64,000 nucleotides of DNA from an uncultured Pseudomonadota bacterium (GTDB lineage: Bacteria; Pseudomonadota; Alphaproteobacteria; Rs-D84), in NCBI GenBank assembly GCA_902802115.1, contig CADCKW010000001.1, forward strand, positions 216,700 through 280,699. Direction: 5' to 3'. The position numbers were made by a program, and so were the translations under genes. Every line of letters starts with the position of its first letter. Positions within the stretch are counted from its first letter, which is position 1. A model generated the notes under the pieces. That model was given only the letters and a program-made list of their open reading frames with translations, searched no databases and was not told the origin of the DNA. This document shows, in pieces, positions 53,645 to 60,903 of the stretch.

Positions 53645-53775
53645 GGTCAAGAAAACCCTTTGTTAAGAAAAAAACTCCAATCAGGTTGGAGGGCTGCGAA
53701 TATTTGAATAAGCAGCACTATCCTTAACAATAGTTTTCTTGCCTCCAACCGCACATTTTTTGCGGTATTTTTTTT
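53645..53775 (+). ncRNA. Riboswitch-like structured RNA ending in a terminator
   Basis: A closed junction is visible. P1 is AAGAAAAC (53649-53656) with GTTTTCTT (53733-53740); P2 is TTGTTAAG (53660-53667) with CTTAACAA (53723-53730). Inside are P3 CTCCAA/TTGGAG (53675-53691) and P4 GCTGC/GCAGC (53693-53716). Directly 3' is a terminator, ACCGCA/TGCGGT plus eight T (53748-53775). A nine-base alternative helix pairs GGTTGGAGG (53684-53692, one arm of P3) with CCTCCAACC (53742-53750), overlapping the foot of the terminator. I match it to no known family; it is not SRP RNA, tmRNA or RNase P RNA. A 28-codon ORF follows. Confidence 0.6.
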
Positions 53776-53796
53776 AAATCAAGGGGAGGAAAGAAA

Positions 53797-53883
53797 ATGT
53801 CTATCGTTTTAATTGATGCGCGCCATGTTGGCGAACAATTACAGCGTGCCCGTCGTGGATTGCATACCATACGCATTTATTGA
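53797..53883 (+). CDS. Small ORF (28 codons) behind the structured RNA
   Basis: Begins seven bases after AGGGGAGGA, the strongest Shine-Dalgarno in this part of the window, and ends in TGA, followed by a terminator 12 bases later. The peptide starts MSIVLIDARHVGEQLQRARR and ends GLHTIRIY: basic, helical in the middle, not membrane-like. The GEQLQRARRGL part recalls the first helix of XRE-type helix-turn-helix proteins, so it may be a truncated regulator. Alternatively it is a genuine peptide or leader whose expression depends on the upstream terminator. Confidence 0.5.
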   Translation: MSIVLIDARHVGEQLQRARRGLHTIRIY

Positions 53884-53895
53884 ACCCTGTAATCT

Positions 53896-53921
53896 AAAAA
53901 AATGCCCAATCGGGCATTTTT
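53896..53921. terminator. Bidirectional terminator between the small ORF and ybaB
   Basis: AAAAAAATGCCC-AAT-CGGGCATTTTT, usable from both sides. It closes the small transcription unit on the plus strand. Confidence 0.85.
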
Positions 53922-53922
53922 G

Positions 53923-54222
53923 CTAGAACGGTAAATTAACGCCATTTGTCGCCGCAGACATCTTTTTGTTGATTATGGCATCTGCCTTTGCTTTTGCGTC
54001 TTTAAACGCGTCTGCGACGATTTTAGATAGGTTATCGGCGGTGTTTTGCATTGCGCTCTCTGCGATTGTCACATTAACCAAATCGTATTTCCCGGTTAAT
54101 TCAACAATGCACGCGCCATTTCCAGCCAAACCTTTGACGGTAATATTGTCCAAAGAGTTTTGAACATCTGCCACACGCGCCTGTAAATCTTTGGCCTGGG
54201 CCAACATTTCATTTAAATCCAT
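53923..54222 (-). CDS. ybaB: Nucleoid-associated protein, YbaB/EbfC family
   Basis: A 99-residue dimeric DNA-binding protein. N-terminal helix MDLNEMLAQAKDLQARVADVQ, then VKGLAGNGACIVELTGKYDLVNVTI, then the C-terminal helix with AFKDAKAKADAIINKKMSAAT. The start overlaps the preceding gene's stop by one base (TAATG) and has AAAGGAT upstream. The usual dnaX and recR neighbours are absent; an unknown gene takes the upstream place. Confidence 0.94.
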   Translation of the reverse strand: MDLNEMLAQAKDLQARVADVQNSLDNITVKGLAGNGACIVELTGKYDLVNVTIAESAMQNTADNLSKIVADAFKDAKAKADAIINKKMSAATNGVNLPF

Positions 54223-54629
54223 TATTTTATCCTTTGTTTATTTATGCGTAATAATTGTAATGCGTTTGCTGGGACATTATACACCTTGGCCCAATAATCA
54301 TTTAGTTGTATTTTGGGTAAAATATAGGTGTTTGCATATTCTATGGCATCGTTTTCTGTATAGCAACAATGCCAATCATCTGTCAAAGCCAGTTGTAATC
54401 TTTTGAAACCACTGGGGGCAGTATCCCATTTATACATTGCGAATTTAAATGTTGTTAGGTATCTGTCCATTGGATTTGACGAATTGTTAATCTCGCGTTC
54501 TTGGCGCAAAATTCCTGGTATAAAATATTGTTTTAACCGATTGCGATAAATTATTGCTTGGTGTGTATTAAATCCATTATCGGCCGCCCAGCGACCCGCA
54601 ACAGTATTTCTCACAGGTTTGTTTTTCAT
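54222..54629 (-). CDS. Hypothetical protein upstream of ybaB
   Basis: A 135-residue soluble basic protein. I use the ATG at 54629 (MKNKPVRNTV) with AGGATT upstream; a TTG at 54644 is possible. Arginine, tyrosine and tryptophan are frequent. FKFAMYKWDTAPSGFKRLQLALTDDWHCCYTENDAIEY looks like an alpha/beta core and LLRINKQRIK a basic end. No family recognised. Coupled to ybaB by TAATG. A GC-rich hairpin (CAGCCCTGG/CCAGGGCTG, 54.656-54.680 kb) separates it from pnp, which may partly terminate or stabilise that message. Confidence 0.68.
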   Translation of the reverse strand: MKNKPVRNTVAGRWAADNGFNTHQAIIYRNRLKQYFIPGILRQEREINNSSNPMDRYLTTFKFAMYKWDTAPSGFKRLQLALTDDWHCCYTENDAIEYANTYILPKIQLNDYWAKVYNVPANALQLLRINKQRIK

Positions 54630-54691
54630 ATATAAAATCCTCAACTGTTATGATTCAGCCCTGGAAAATCCCAGGGCTGAATATTGTTTTT

Positions 54692-56875
54692 TTATTGTTC
54701 GACTTCTTCGCCTGTTTCTTGATTGATACCCAGCATAGACAAATGGGTCTTACCGCGTGCATCGATACCGGTGTATCTTACATATACGGTGTCGCCTTCT
54801 TTGATGCCGGCGTCTTCAATCTTTTTCAAGCGTTTTTTGGACATTTCGGAAATATGAACCATGGATTCAAAATTGTTCATAATTTTAACGAAAATACCAA
54901 AGTCTTTTACGCCAGTGACGGTCCCTTTGTAAATATGGCCAACCTCTGGTTCTGCGCAGATTTCTTTGATGCGTGCGATTGCAGCGTCTGCGTCTTCTTT
55001 GGTTGTTGCCAAAATCTTGACGGTTCCGTCGTCTTCCAAATCAATGGTTGTGTTTGTTTCTCTAACCAAAGCCTGGATAACAATGCCGCCTTTACCGATA
55101 ACATCGCGCACTTTTTCAGGATTGATATTGATTGTATAAACCTGTGGTGCGTATTTAGAAACTTCTCTGCGAGGTTCTGCAATGGCATCGGTAATTTTGC
55201 CCAAAATGTGCATACGACCAGCCTTTGCCTGTTCCAACGCATGTTTCATAATATCAAATGTGATAGATGTGATTTTGATATCCATTTGCAATGCAGTAAT
55301 ACCGTCTTTGGTTCCAGTCACTTTAAAGTCCATATCGCCCAAGTGGTCTTCGTCGCCCAAAATATCGGTCAATATTGCATAATCATCGCCTTCTTTAATC
55401 AATCCCATTGCGATACCTGCAACCGGACGGGTAATAGGCACACCACCGTCCATCATTGCCAATGTTGCACCACATGTCGTCGCCATTGATGATGAACCAT
55501 TGGATTCCAAAATATCACTGCAAACACGCACGACATAATCGAATTTTTCACGACTTGGCATCATTGGGTGCAACGCGCGCCATGCCAAATTACCATGTCC
55601 CAATTCGCGACGACCTGGGGATTTTAAACCCTTGGCTTCGCCAACGGAATAACCTGGGAAATTATAGTTCAAAATGAAATCGCGTTCATCTGCACCGTCC
55701 AAGTTTTCGATTGGTAATGCGTCTTTGCCGCCACCCAATGTCAATGAAACCAAAGCCTGGGTTTCGCCGCGTGTAAATAATGCCGAACCATGTGCGCGTG
55801 GCAATACACCCAATTCAATTTCAATTGGACGCACAGTTTTTGTATCGCGACCGTCAATACGTGGTTTTCCAGCCAAGATGTTTCCGCGCATAATTTTTGC
55901 AGTTAAATTTTCAATAATTTCATCAGCCCATGATTCCAAAGTTGATGTTGCAGTTGTTGTGTCGTTGAACAATTCTGGAATTCGTGCCTTGGCCGCGGCG
56001 TGAATTTCCGCCAATGTTTCTAATCTGTGCAGTTTTTCTTTGATTAACAAAGCATCACTAATTTGTGGTTCAAATTGAGCAAAATCTGCAACCATTGCAT
56101 CATATTCAGCGGTGTTTTGTGGAATTTCCCAACGTTCCTTACCTGCCTTTTGAACCAATTCATTGATGGCATCAATCACAGTTTGTTGTGCATCAAAACC
56201 GAATTTGACCGCACCCAAAGTTGTTTCTTCGTCTAATTCGCCGATTTCGGATTCGACCATTAAAACACCATCATGTGTTGCGGCAACAACCAAATCCATT
56301 TCGGATTGTGTATCGACATCGCGTTTCGAAGGATTCAATACATATTTGCCATCGATATAACCCACGCGTGCCGCACCAATTGGACCTTGGAAAGGAACCC
56401 CAGACAAAGCCAATGCCGCACTTGATGCAATCATAGCCAAAATATCAGGTTGATTTTTTTTGTCGTATGAAAACACCTGGGCAATAATTTGAACTTTGTT
56501 TTTAAATGTTTCTGGGAACAACGGACGAATAGGGCGGTCAATCAAACGCGCAATCAGTGTTTCAGATGTAGATGGTTTGCCTTCACGTCTGTCGCGGGAA
56601 CCCGGGATACGACCCGATGACGCAAATTTTTCTTGATAATCAACCGTCAGTGGAAAGAAATCTTGACCTTCGACCGCGGTTTTTTCGGCGCACACAGTTG
56701 CCAATACCATTGTTCCGCCCATTGTTGCCAAAACGGCACCATTTGCCTGTTTTGCCATACGGCCAGTTTCCAAACGCAATGTTTCATCGCCATATTTGAT
56801 TTCAACTGCGATTGGGTGATTCAAAGGATGCGCATCTGCATCTTTGTTATTTTTATTTAATAAACCAAATAACAT
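54692..56875 (-). CDS. pnp: Polynucleotide phosphorylase
   Basis: 3'-5' phosphorolytic exoribonuclease and degradosome enzyme. Two RNase PH domains (FFPLTVDYQEKFASSGRIPGSRDRREGKP; later RGETQALVSLTLG and TCGATLAMMDGGVP with catalytic aspartates), then KH (VIGKGGIVIQALVRETN) and S1 (YKGTVTGVKDFGIFVKI...HISEMS). 727 residues, full length. rpsO, its classical partner, is not upstream. The leader has a promoter and an SD-sequestering hairpin. Confidence 0.98.
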   Translation of the reverse strand: MLFGLLNKNNKDADAHPLNHPIAVEIKYGDETLRLETGRMAKQANGAVLATMGGTMVLATVCAEKTAVEGQDFFPLTVDYQEKFASSGRIPGSRDRREGKPSTSETLIARLIDRPIRPLFPETFKNKVQIIAQVFSYDKKNQPDILAMIASSAALALSGVPFQGPIGAARVGYIDGKYVLNPSKRDVDTQSEMDLVVAATHDGVLMVESEIGELDEETTLGAVKFGFDAQQTVIDAINELVQKAGKERWEIPQNTAEYDAMVADFAQFEPQISDALLIKEKLHRLETLAEIHAAAKARIPELFNDTTTATSTLESWADEIIENLTAKIMRGNILAGKPRIDGRDTKTVRPIEIELGVLPRAHGSALFTRGETQALVSLTLGGGKDALPIENLDGADERDFILNYNFPGYSVGEAKGLKSPGRRELGHGNLAWRALHPMMPSREKFDYVVRVCSDILESNGSSSMATTCGATLAMMDGGVPITRPVAGIAMGLIKEGDDYAILTDILGDEDHLGDMDFKVTGTKDGITALQMDIKITSITFDIMKHALEQAKAGRMHILGKITDAIAEPRREVSKYAPQVYTININPEKVRDVIGKGGIVIQALVRETNTTIDLEDDGTVKILATTKEDADAAIARIKEICAEPEVGHIYKGTVTGVKDFGIFVKIMNNFESMVHISEMSKKRLKKIEDAGIKEGDTVYVRYTGIDARGKTHLSMLGINQETGEEVEQ

Positions 56876-56878
56876 CAG

Positions 56879-56927
56879 TTTTCTCCATTTTTTATTGTTA
56901 AATTAAAGTTTATTTTTGCGGAGAAAA
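56879..56927 (-). promoter_or_regulatory. SD-sequestering hairpin in the pnp leader
   Basis: On the minus strand TTTTCTCC (56927-56920) pairs perfectly with GGAGAAAA (56886-56879), which is the pnp Shine-Dalgarno, across a 33-base AU-rich loop. Cleavage or opening of the stem would control pnp translation. E. coli pnp is autoregulated through an RNase III-cut leader stem, so a comparable role is plausible. Confidence 0.6.
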
Positions 56928-57010
56928 TCATTCGTTTTTACACTCGGGCTAAAACCAAAAAAATGATAAAAGTGCAAAAATGAACAATTACCCTCCGCCA
57001 AGCCTGAAAC

Positions 57011-57039
57011 ATTATATAGATAAAAATCTACATTTGCAA
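57011..57039 (-). promoter_or_regulatory. Promoter of pnp
   Basis: Minus strand TTGCAA, exactly 17 bases, TATAAT. The predicted leader is about 130 bases. Confidence 0.75.
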
Positions 57040-57071
57040 ATTTTTATTATTGCCCGATATATGTCATGGAA

Positions 57072-57096
57072 TAAAAAAAACGGGCATTGCCCGTTT
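57072..57096 (-). terminator. Intrinsic terminator after the Yip1 gene
   Basis: Minus strand AAACGGGCAATGCCCGTTTTTTTT, two bases after the stop. Confidence 0.85.
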
Positions 57097-57098
57097 GA

Positions 57099-57695
57099 TT
57101 ATAACAAACACGAAAGTGTTGCGCCGGCATTTTTCATCATCAACCAGCTGATTCTGTAATCACTGATATATACTGTCAAAATAAATACAGCCAAAATACC
57201 AATTACCAACAACACATTAAATCGTGCGCCACGCATGCAATAAACAGACAGACAATACAGTATATATAAAACCCACGCATCAACCAACAAACTGATAACC
57301 CATATTGACCAACAGTTAAATGCGCAAGAATTTAATAACAATATTACAGGATACATAAAAAATACAGATGCCAAACCTTTGATTGCGATTTCCCAATCGC
57401 GTTCGCCACCGGTAATTTCGGAAATCAGCATCAGTAATCCGCCCATGATAAATAACAAAGCCACCGCCAACACAGGAACGATAATCAATTGTGAAAATAC
57501 GGTTCCAATAGTAATTGTTGCGCCACCGATTAAGCGGAACAATAAAACCAATGCGCCACCAATCAATCCGTATATAAACGCCATCAGCATAGAATCTTCC
57601 AGATTACCATCGGCGACAATTGTTTTGAAAAAATTTTTGGGATTAACAATTGCGTCGCGAATATTATTCAGCAATTTTTTTGTTTTATAGTGCAT
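57099..57695 (-). CDS. Yip1-domain membrane protein
   Basis: A 198-residue integral membrane protein with five hydrophobic helices. The N-terminal cytoplasmic part VNPKNFFKTIVADGNLEDSM followed by helix bundle matches the Yip1 pattern (IL.nP...f). Glycine-rich helices (GLIGGALVLLFRLIGGATITIG) are typical. Bacterial members have no defined function. Divergent from der, with about 70 bases between. Confidence 0.8.
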   Translation of the reverse strand: MHYKTKKLLNNIRDAIVNPKNFFKTIVADGNLEDSMLMAFIYGLIGGALVLLFRLIGGATITIGTVFSQLIIVPVLAVALLFIMGGLLMLISEITGGERDWEIAIKGLASVFFMYPVILLLNSCAFNCWSIWVISLLVDAWVLYILYCLSVYCMRGARFNVLLVIGILAVFILTVYISDYRISWLMMKNAGATLSCLL

Positions 57696-57766
57696 ATTTT
57701 ACCTCTCCTTTATTTGCTTATTTCTATTTTTGCTTTATAATAACAAAAAATCAACGAGAAAAACAA

Positions 57767-59104
57767 ATGATGAAAGTAATAATAGCAGGTCGCCCCAATA
57801 CGGGAAAATCAACTTTGTTTAACGCGCTGACTGGGTCGCGCGATGCGCTGGTGCATGACCGTCCGGGTGTGACGCGTGATATGGTGTCTGGTCAAATCAA
57901 AAATCGTCCGTATGAATTATTTGATACGGCGGGGTTGGAAAATGCCAAAACCGGTATAGCCGCAGATTCTACAAATATTGCGATAAATGCGATTGCATCG
58001 GCTGACGCGGTATTGTTTGTTGTTGATGGACGCGCGGGATTAAATGCGATGGATATAGAATGGGCGAAACTGATTCATCGTAAAACAAAGGCACCAATTT
58101 TACTGTTGGCGAATAAAACAGAATCTAACAAAAAAATTGCCGATTTGCACGAGTTTTTAAAACTGGGTTGTGGCGCGGCGGTAAAGGTTTCTGCGGAACA
58201 TAAACGCGGTTTTGATGAAATTTTTGAATTTTTGGATAAAATTGCATTGGAAAAAAACATTGATATAAATGCCATCGAACCCGAACCAGATACGCGTATA
58301 AAAATTGCTGTTTTGGGTCAGCCAAATGTTGGTAAATCGACATTTGTAAATCGTGTATTGGGTGAAAATCGGCAAATTGTGATGGACGCACCTGGAATCA
58401 CGCGTGATACAGTAAAAATCCCAACGCGTTTTTATGGTCGTGATATATTACTGATGGATACGGCGGGATTGCGCCGTAAATCCGGGGTGACCGACGATGT
58501 TGAAACTTTGTCTGCGTTAAAGGCATTGGATTCAATTGACCGCGCCGATATAGTAATTTTGGTTATTGATGCAACAAAAAATATAGAAAACCAGGCGATG
58601 TCAATAGCGGCGCGTGTTTATGATGCGGGCAAGATTTTATGTGTTGCATTAAACAAATGGGATTTGATAGAACCTGAAATTCGTGATGAAAAATTATTAA
58701 AATTAAAACATCAATTTACAAATTCGTTTCATCAAATAATAAAGCCGATGATATTGGCAATATCTGCGGAAAAAGGGACAGGTGTTCAAAATATGTTTAA
58801 ACGCATTTATGAACAATATGATATATCCATGGCGAATGTCCCGACCAGTTTATTAAATCGAATTGTTGAAAAATTGGTTGCTGAACGCCAACCACCAATG
58901 TCGCGATTGAAACGTGCAATGCGGATAAAGTTTGCGCGCCAAACAGGCCGTCACCCAATGAGAATATTGATAAATGTTGGTGGTGCATCGGATATTCCTG
59001 AATCATATACGCGTTATTTACGACGTGGAATTGCGACAGCATTGCATTGGGAACACTTGCCAATTGTAATTGAATACGAAAAAGCGGAAAATCCATTTGA
59101 TTGA
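57767..59104 (+). CDS. der: Ribosome-assembly GTPase Der (EngA)
   Basis: Two tandem GTPase domains and a KH-like C-terminus needed for 50S maturation. G1 motifs: GRPNTGKST (about residue 9) and GQPNVGKST (about residue 185); DTAGLE and DTAGLRR; NKTE and NKWD. The C-terminal PMSRLKRAMRIKFARQTGRHPMRI is typical. I use the ATG at 57767 (a second ATG follows directly). The upstream open frame to 57650 overlaps the Yip1 gene and lacks family sequence. 445 residues. Confidence 0.97.
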   Translation: MMKVIIAGRPNTGKSTLFNALTGSRDALVHDRPGVTRDMVSGQIKNRPYELFDTAGLENAKTGIAADSTNIAINAIASADAVLFVVDGRAGLNAMDIEWAKLIHRKTKAPILLLANKTESNKKIADLHEFLKLGCGAAVKVSAEHKRGFDEIFEFLDKIALEKNIDINAIEPEPDTRIKIAVLGQPNVGKSTFVNRVLGENRQIVMDAPGITRDTVKIPTRFYGRDILLMDTAGLRRKSGVTDDVETLSALKALDSIDRADIVILVIDATKNIENQAMSIAARVYDAGKILCVALNKWDLIEPEIRDEKLLKLKHQFTNSFHQIIKPMILAISAEKGTGVQNMFKRIYEQYDISMANVPTSLLNRIVEKLVAERQPPMSRLKRAMRIKFARQTGRHPMRILINVGGASDIPESYTRYLRRGIATALHWEHLPIVIEYEKAENPFD

Positions 59105-59137
59105 TGGCAACATTAATCAAAATCTATCCGTCACAAA

Positions 59138-59163
59138 AAAACACCCCGAATTTTCGGGGTGTC
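59138..59163. terminator. Terminator hairpin after der
   Basis: ACACCCCGAA-TTTTCGGGGTGT. On the plus strand the T-tract is weak; on the minus strand it is followed by seven T, so it also stops transcripts coming from the repeat region. Confidence 0.7.
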
Positions 59164-59171
59164 ATTTATTT

Positions 59172-59396
59172 GGAACCAAGCCTTTTTAAGTTTAATGGGA
59201 CTACGAGTAAAAGAGCCGTCAGGCGATTTGTCACGAGTGCCGCGTAGGGAAAGTGCCGCGCAGGAAAGCGACAGCGAACCGAGCGAGTTGTTCGGGGCCA
59301 ACAAAAAACACCTGATTTTCATCAGGTGTTTCTTGATTTAGAAACAAAAGCCTCTTGTTTTTTAATGGGAGTTGAATTCGGGGCTTTCTAAATCAA
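59172..59396. repeat. Degenerate direct repeats and 12-base inverted repeat, non-coding
   Basis: Two diverged copies of a ~35-base unit (AACCAAGCCTTTTTAAG...TTTAATGGGA at 59.172 and AACAAAAGCCTCTTG...TTTAATGGGA at 59.342) flank a GC-richer segment and a symmetrical hairpin (ACACCTGATTTTCATCAGGTGT, 59.304-59.334). A perfect 12-base inverted repeat TTGATTTAGAAA / TTTCTAAATCAA (59333-59344 and 59385-59396) encloses the second copy. No convincing gene is present. Looks like the remains of small mobile or palindromic elements. Confidence 0.65.
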
Positions 59397-59409
59397 AACT
59401 TTTTTAATT

Positions 59410-59506
59410 CCGCCCCTTTGGGGAGGGGGACCACGGAGCCGTCTTGGCGAGTGGTGGAGGGGGTAGTTCCCCTCTATGGAGGGGTGGCGCGAAGCGACGG
59501 GGTGGT
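59410..59506. repeat. GC-rich complex palindromic element
   Basis: A chain of hairpins: CCCCTTTGGGG; CCAC-GGAGCCGTCTTGGCGA-GTGG; CCCCTCTATGGAGGGG; then GCGCGAAGCGAC. Base composition is far above the surroundings. It ends exactly at the stop codon of the LamG-like gene. Its second hairpin shares the GAGCC-TTGGCGA-GTGG core with the palindrome at 31.25 kb. Behaves like a REP/MITE-type intergenic element; no transposase is present. Confidence 0.75.
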
Positions 59507-60414
59507 CACTGTACCACCGGACTTTCAATAATCTCGTACCAATGCGGTTGGCCGGCATCATCTTCGACGAGTAAGCACTTTTTGCCGGCGGGGCAGGTTT
59601 CGTCCGGTCGGGTTTGTTTGGTCGCCTGCAAATCCGCAATGGCTTTGGTTTGGTTAATTGTGTTTGTCACGACCGACCGAATTGTCGCGATAGTGTCGTT
59701 CAATTCAGTCACCACCGGGCTAAACCGCGCGCTGTTATACACCGTCGTGGCAATTTTGATTGGGTTTTCTGGAACAACTGGACCCGCAATCAAATTACCT
59801 TGTGTATTTGTGATAAAGCGGTCACCTGCCAAATCATACATGCCGATTTTACCATCGCTGTCGCGTTGGGCTGGGACCAAATTAACCTTTAATTCATTGT
59901 TATCTGTTATCTTAAAATATTTCAACGATACATTATTTGCATATTGTCCTCTGGAATGATTAGAAAAAATATATATCGACAACTCTTTTTGGACGGGAAC
60001 GCTAACAAATTTATTTGCAGCCTTCACGACGCCATCTTCATATAAACTTGCCTTGCCGGCGCTTGTGATATCCAACACCCATGAATGAAAAGATGTTGCG
60101 TCTGTTATATAACCAACACTTGAACTACCAGTACCAATATACAAAGTTCTAGACGATGAGGAGCCATACAAAATTCCAGAATATTTTGGATTATTATTAG
60201 TTTCTGAACCAAATAAACTGGAAGGACTAGTCGCGCCATCGATGGCTTCCCACTCGTATTTTATATTATCCGATTGTAAAATATACCCTGTATCAAGAAA
60301 TGTGTCATTCGCAGATTTTATATACTCTAACTCTGTATAACCGGCGGGCAAATTTGTCGCGACAGCCGGCACAGCGAACAATAATCCGATTAACCCCAAT
60401 AATAACTTTCTCAT
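59506..60414 (-). CDS. Secreted LamG/jelly-roll-like surface protein
   Basis: A 302-residue protein. The ATG at 60414 has GGGGAG seven bases upstream. A signal peptide (MRKLLLGLIGLLFAVPAVA) is followed by LPAGYTELEYIKS...FLDTGY, a widespread opening of concanavalin/LamG-like sandwich domains in gut bacteria and their phages. That domain runs to about residue 190. A helical stretch (PVVTELNDTIATIRSVVTNTINQTKAIADLQATK) and a short domain with CPAGKKC close the protein. Probably exported and adhesive or scaffolding, with no enzyme motif. It is preceded by a highly structured leader and followed by a palindromic element. Confidence 0.78.
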   Translation of the reverse strand: MRKLLLGLIGLLFAVPAVATNLPAGYTELEYIKSANDTFLDTGYILQSDNIKYEWEAIDGATSPSSLFGSETNNNPKYSGILYGSSSSRTLYIGTGSSSVGYITDATSFHSWVLDITSAGKASLYEDGVVKAANKFVSVPVQKELSIYIFSNHSRGQYANNVSLKYFKITDNNELKVNLVPAQRDSDGKIGMYDLAGDRFITNTQGNLIAGPVVPENPIKIATTVYNSARFSPVVTELNDTIATIRSVVTNTINQTKAIADLQATKQTRPDETCPAGKKCLLVEDDAGQPHWYEIIESPVVQ

Positions 60415-60424
60415 GTTTTTTCTC

Positions 60425-60600
60425 CCCTTTGTGTTTTTGGTATGTCGCGTGATTTTTATTTTTTGCAACGCAAAAAATAAAAATACCGCCTACAACGGAG
60501 AGCGGTCGGGGTGTTCGAAAAATCACAAAAGTCAATGATCCTGCACGTGTTGCCAGGCGCAGCCACCCCGCCAATAACGGCATGGGGTTAATCATTGGGA
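60425..60600 (-). promoter_or_regulatory. Structured leader upstream of the LamG-like gene
   Basis: On the minus strand several nested stems occur: a perfect 15-base arm pair (ATTTTTATTTTTTGC / GCAAAAAATAAAAAT, about 60.454-60.486 kb); an ACCGC/GCGGT hairpin followed by ATTTTTATTTTTT that looks like a terminator; and outer pairs CAATGAT/ATCATTG and GGGGTG/CACCCC. The terminator-like part lies ahead of the start codon, so conditional readthrough is possible. No conserved family recognised. Confidence 0.5.
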
Positions 60601-60654
60601 TAAAACACATGTGTAAAACATCATATCGATATCTTTGGGTAAGTATCGATTTAT

Positions 60655-60814
60655 ATAAAAAATGCACTGACGTTTTATACATGTCAGTGCAAAATTTGAA
60701 ACTGTTATTTTTTTACCGACCGAATCGACGCGCCGGATGGATAACAATGCAAATCTTGCACTGGACTTTTGTAAGGCTTTTCGAAGGCCCCGAATACAAT
60801 TCCCGTTGTATTCA
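60655..60814 (-). ncRNA. Candidate small RNA with own promoter and terminator
   Basis: A ~160-base unit on the minus strand. It begins near 60814 with hairpin GAATACAA-CGGGAA-TTGTATTC, has a palindromic TGCAAGATTTGCA, and ends in a strong terminator (TGCACTGAC/GTCAGTGCA, 60663-60691, then six T). A TTGCAA-18-TATGAT promoter fits the 5' end. The open frame over the same DNA has no ribosome-binding site and no family features, so RNA is the better reading. Identity unknown. Confidence 0.5.
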
Positions 60815-60820
60815 GTTGTT

Positions 60821-60850
60821 ATCATATAAAAAATTTTTTGTGATTTGCAA
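60821..60850 (-). promoter_or_regulatory. Promoter of the candidate small RNA
   Basis: Minus strand TTGCAA, 18 bases, TATGAT. The -10 overlaps GATAACAA, which has a perfect inverted copy at 60740-60747, a possible operator pair. Confidence 0.5.
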
Positions 60851-60857
60851 ATAAAAT

Positions 60858-60887
60858 AAAAAAAGACCGCAAAAACGGTCTTTTTTA
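60858..60887. terminator. Terminator after the LpoB-like gene
   Basis: AAAAAAAGACCG-CAAAAA-CGGTCTTTTTT, symmetrical, 16 bases past the stop on the minus strand. Confidence 0.85.
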
Positions 60888-60903
60888 CATTTGTATAAAT
60901 CGA

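Noticed and set aside
53645-53775. SRP RNA (4.5S), tmRNA or 6S RNA at this locus
   Set aside because: The SRP GGAA-loop and AGCAGCC signature, a tmRNA tag or acceptor arm, and a 6S-type central bubble are not recognisable; the switch-like architecture fits better.
54650-55489. Long cysteine-rich open frame antisense to pnp
   Set aside because: It mirrors the pnp coding frame, has no ribosome-binding site and its Cys/Phe-rich composition is typical of an antisense shadow.
59159-59341. Sixty-codon ORFs on both strands in the repeat island
   Set aside because: Both run through hairpins and repeats, with no ribosome-binding site; they are by-products of a GC-rich stretch.
60592-60825. 77-codon ORF over the small-RNA candidate
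   Set aside because: No Shine-Dalgarno, and the frame crosses a strong terminator; composition gives no sign of selection for protein.
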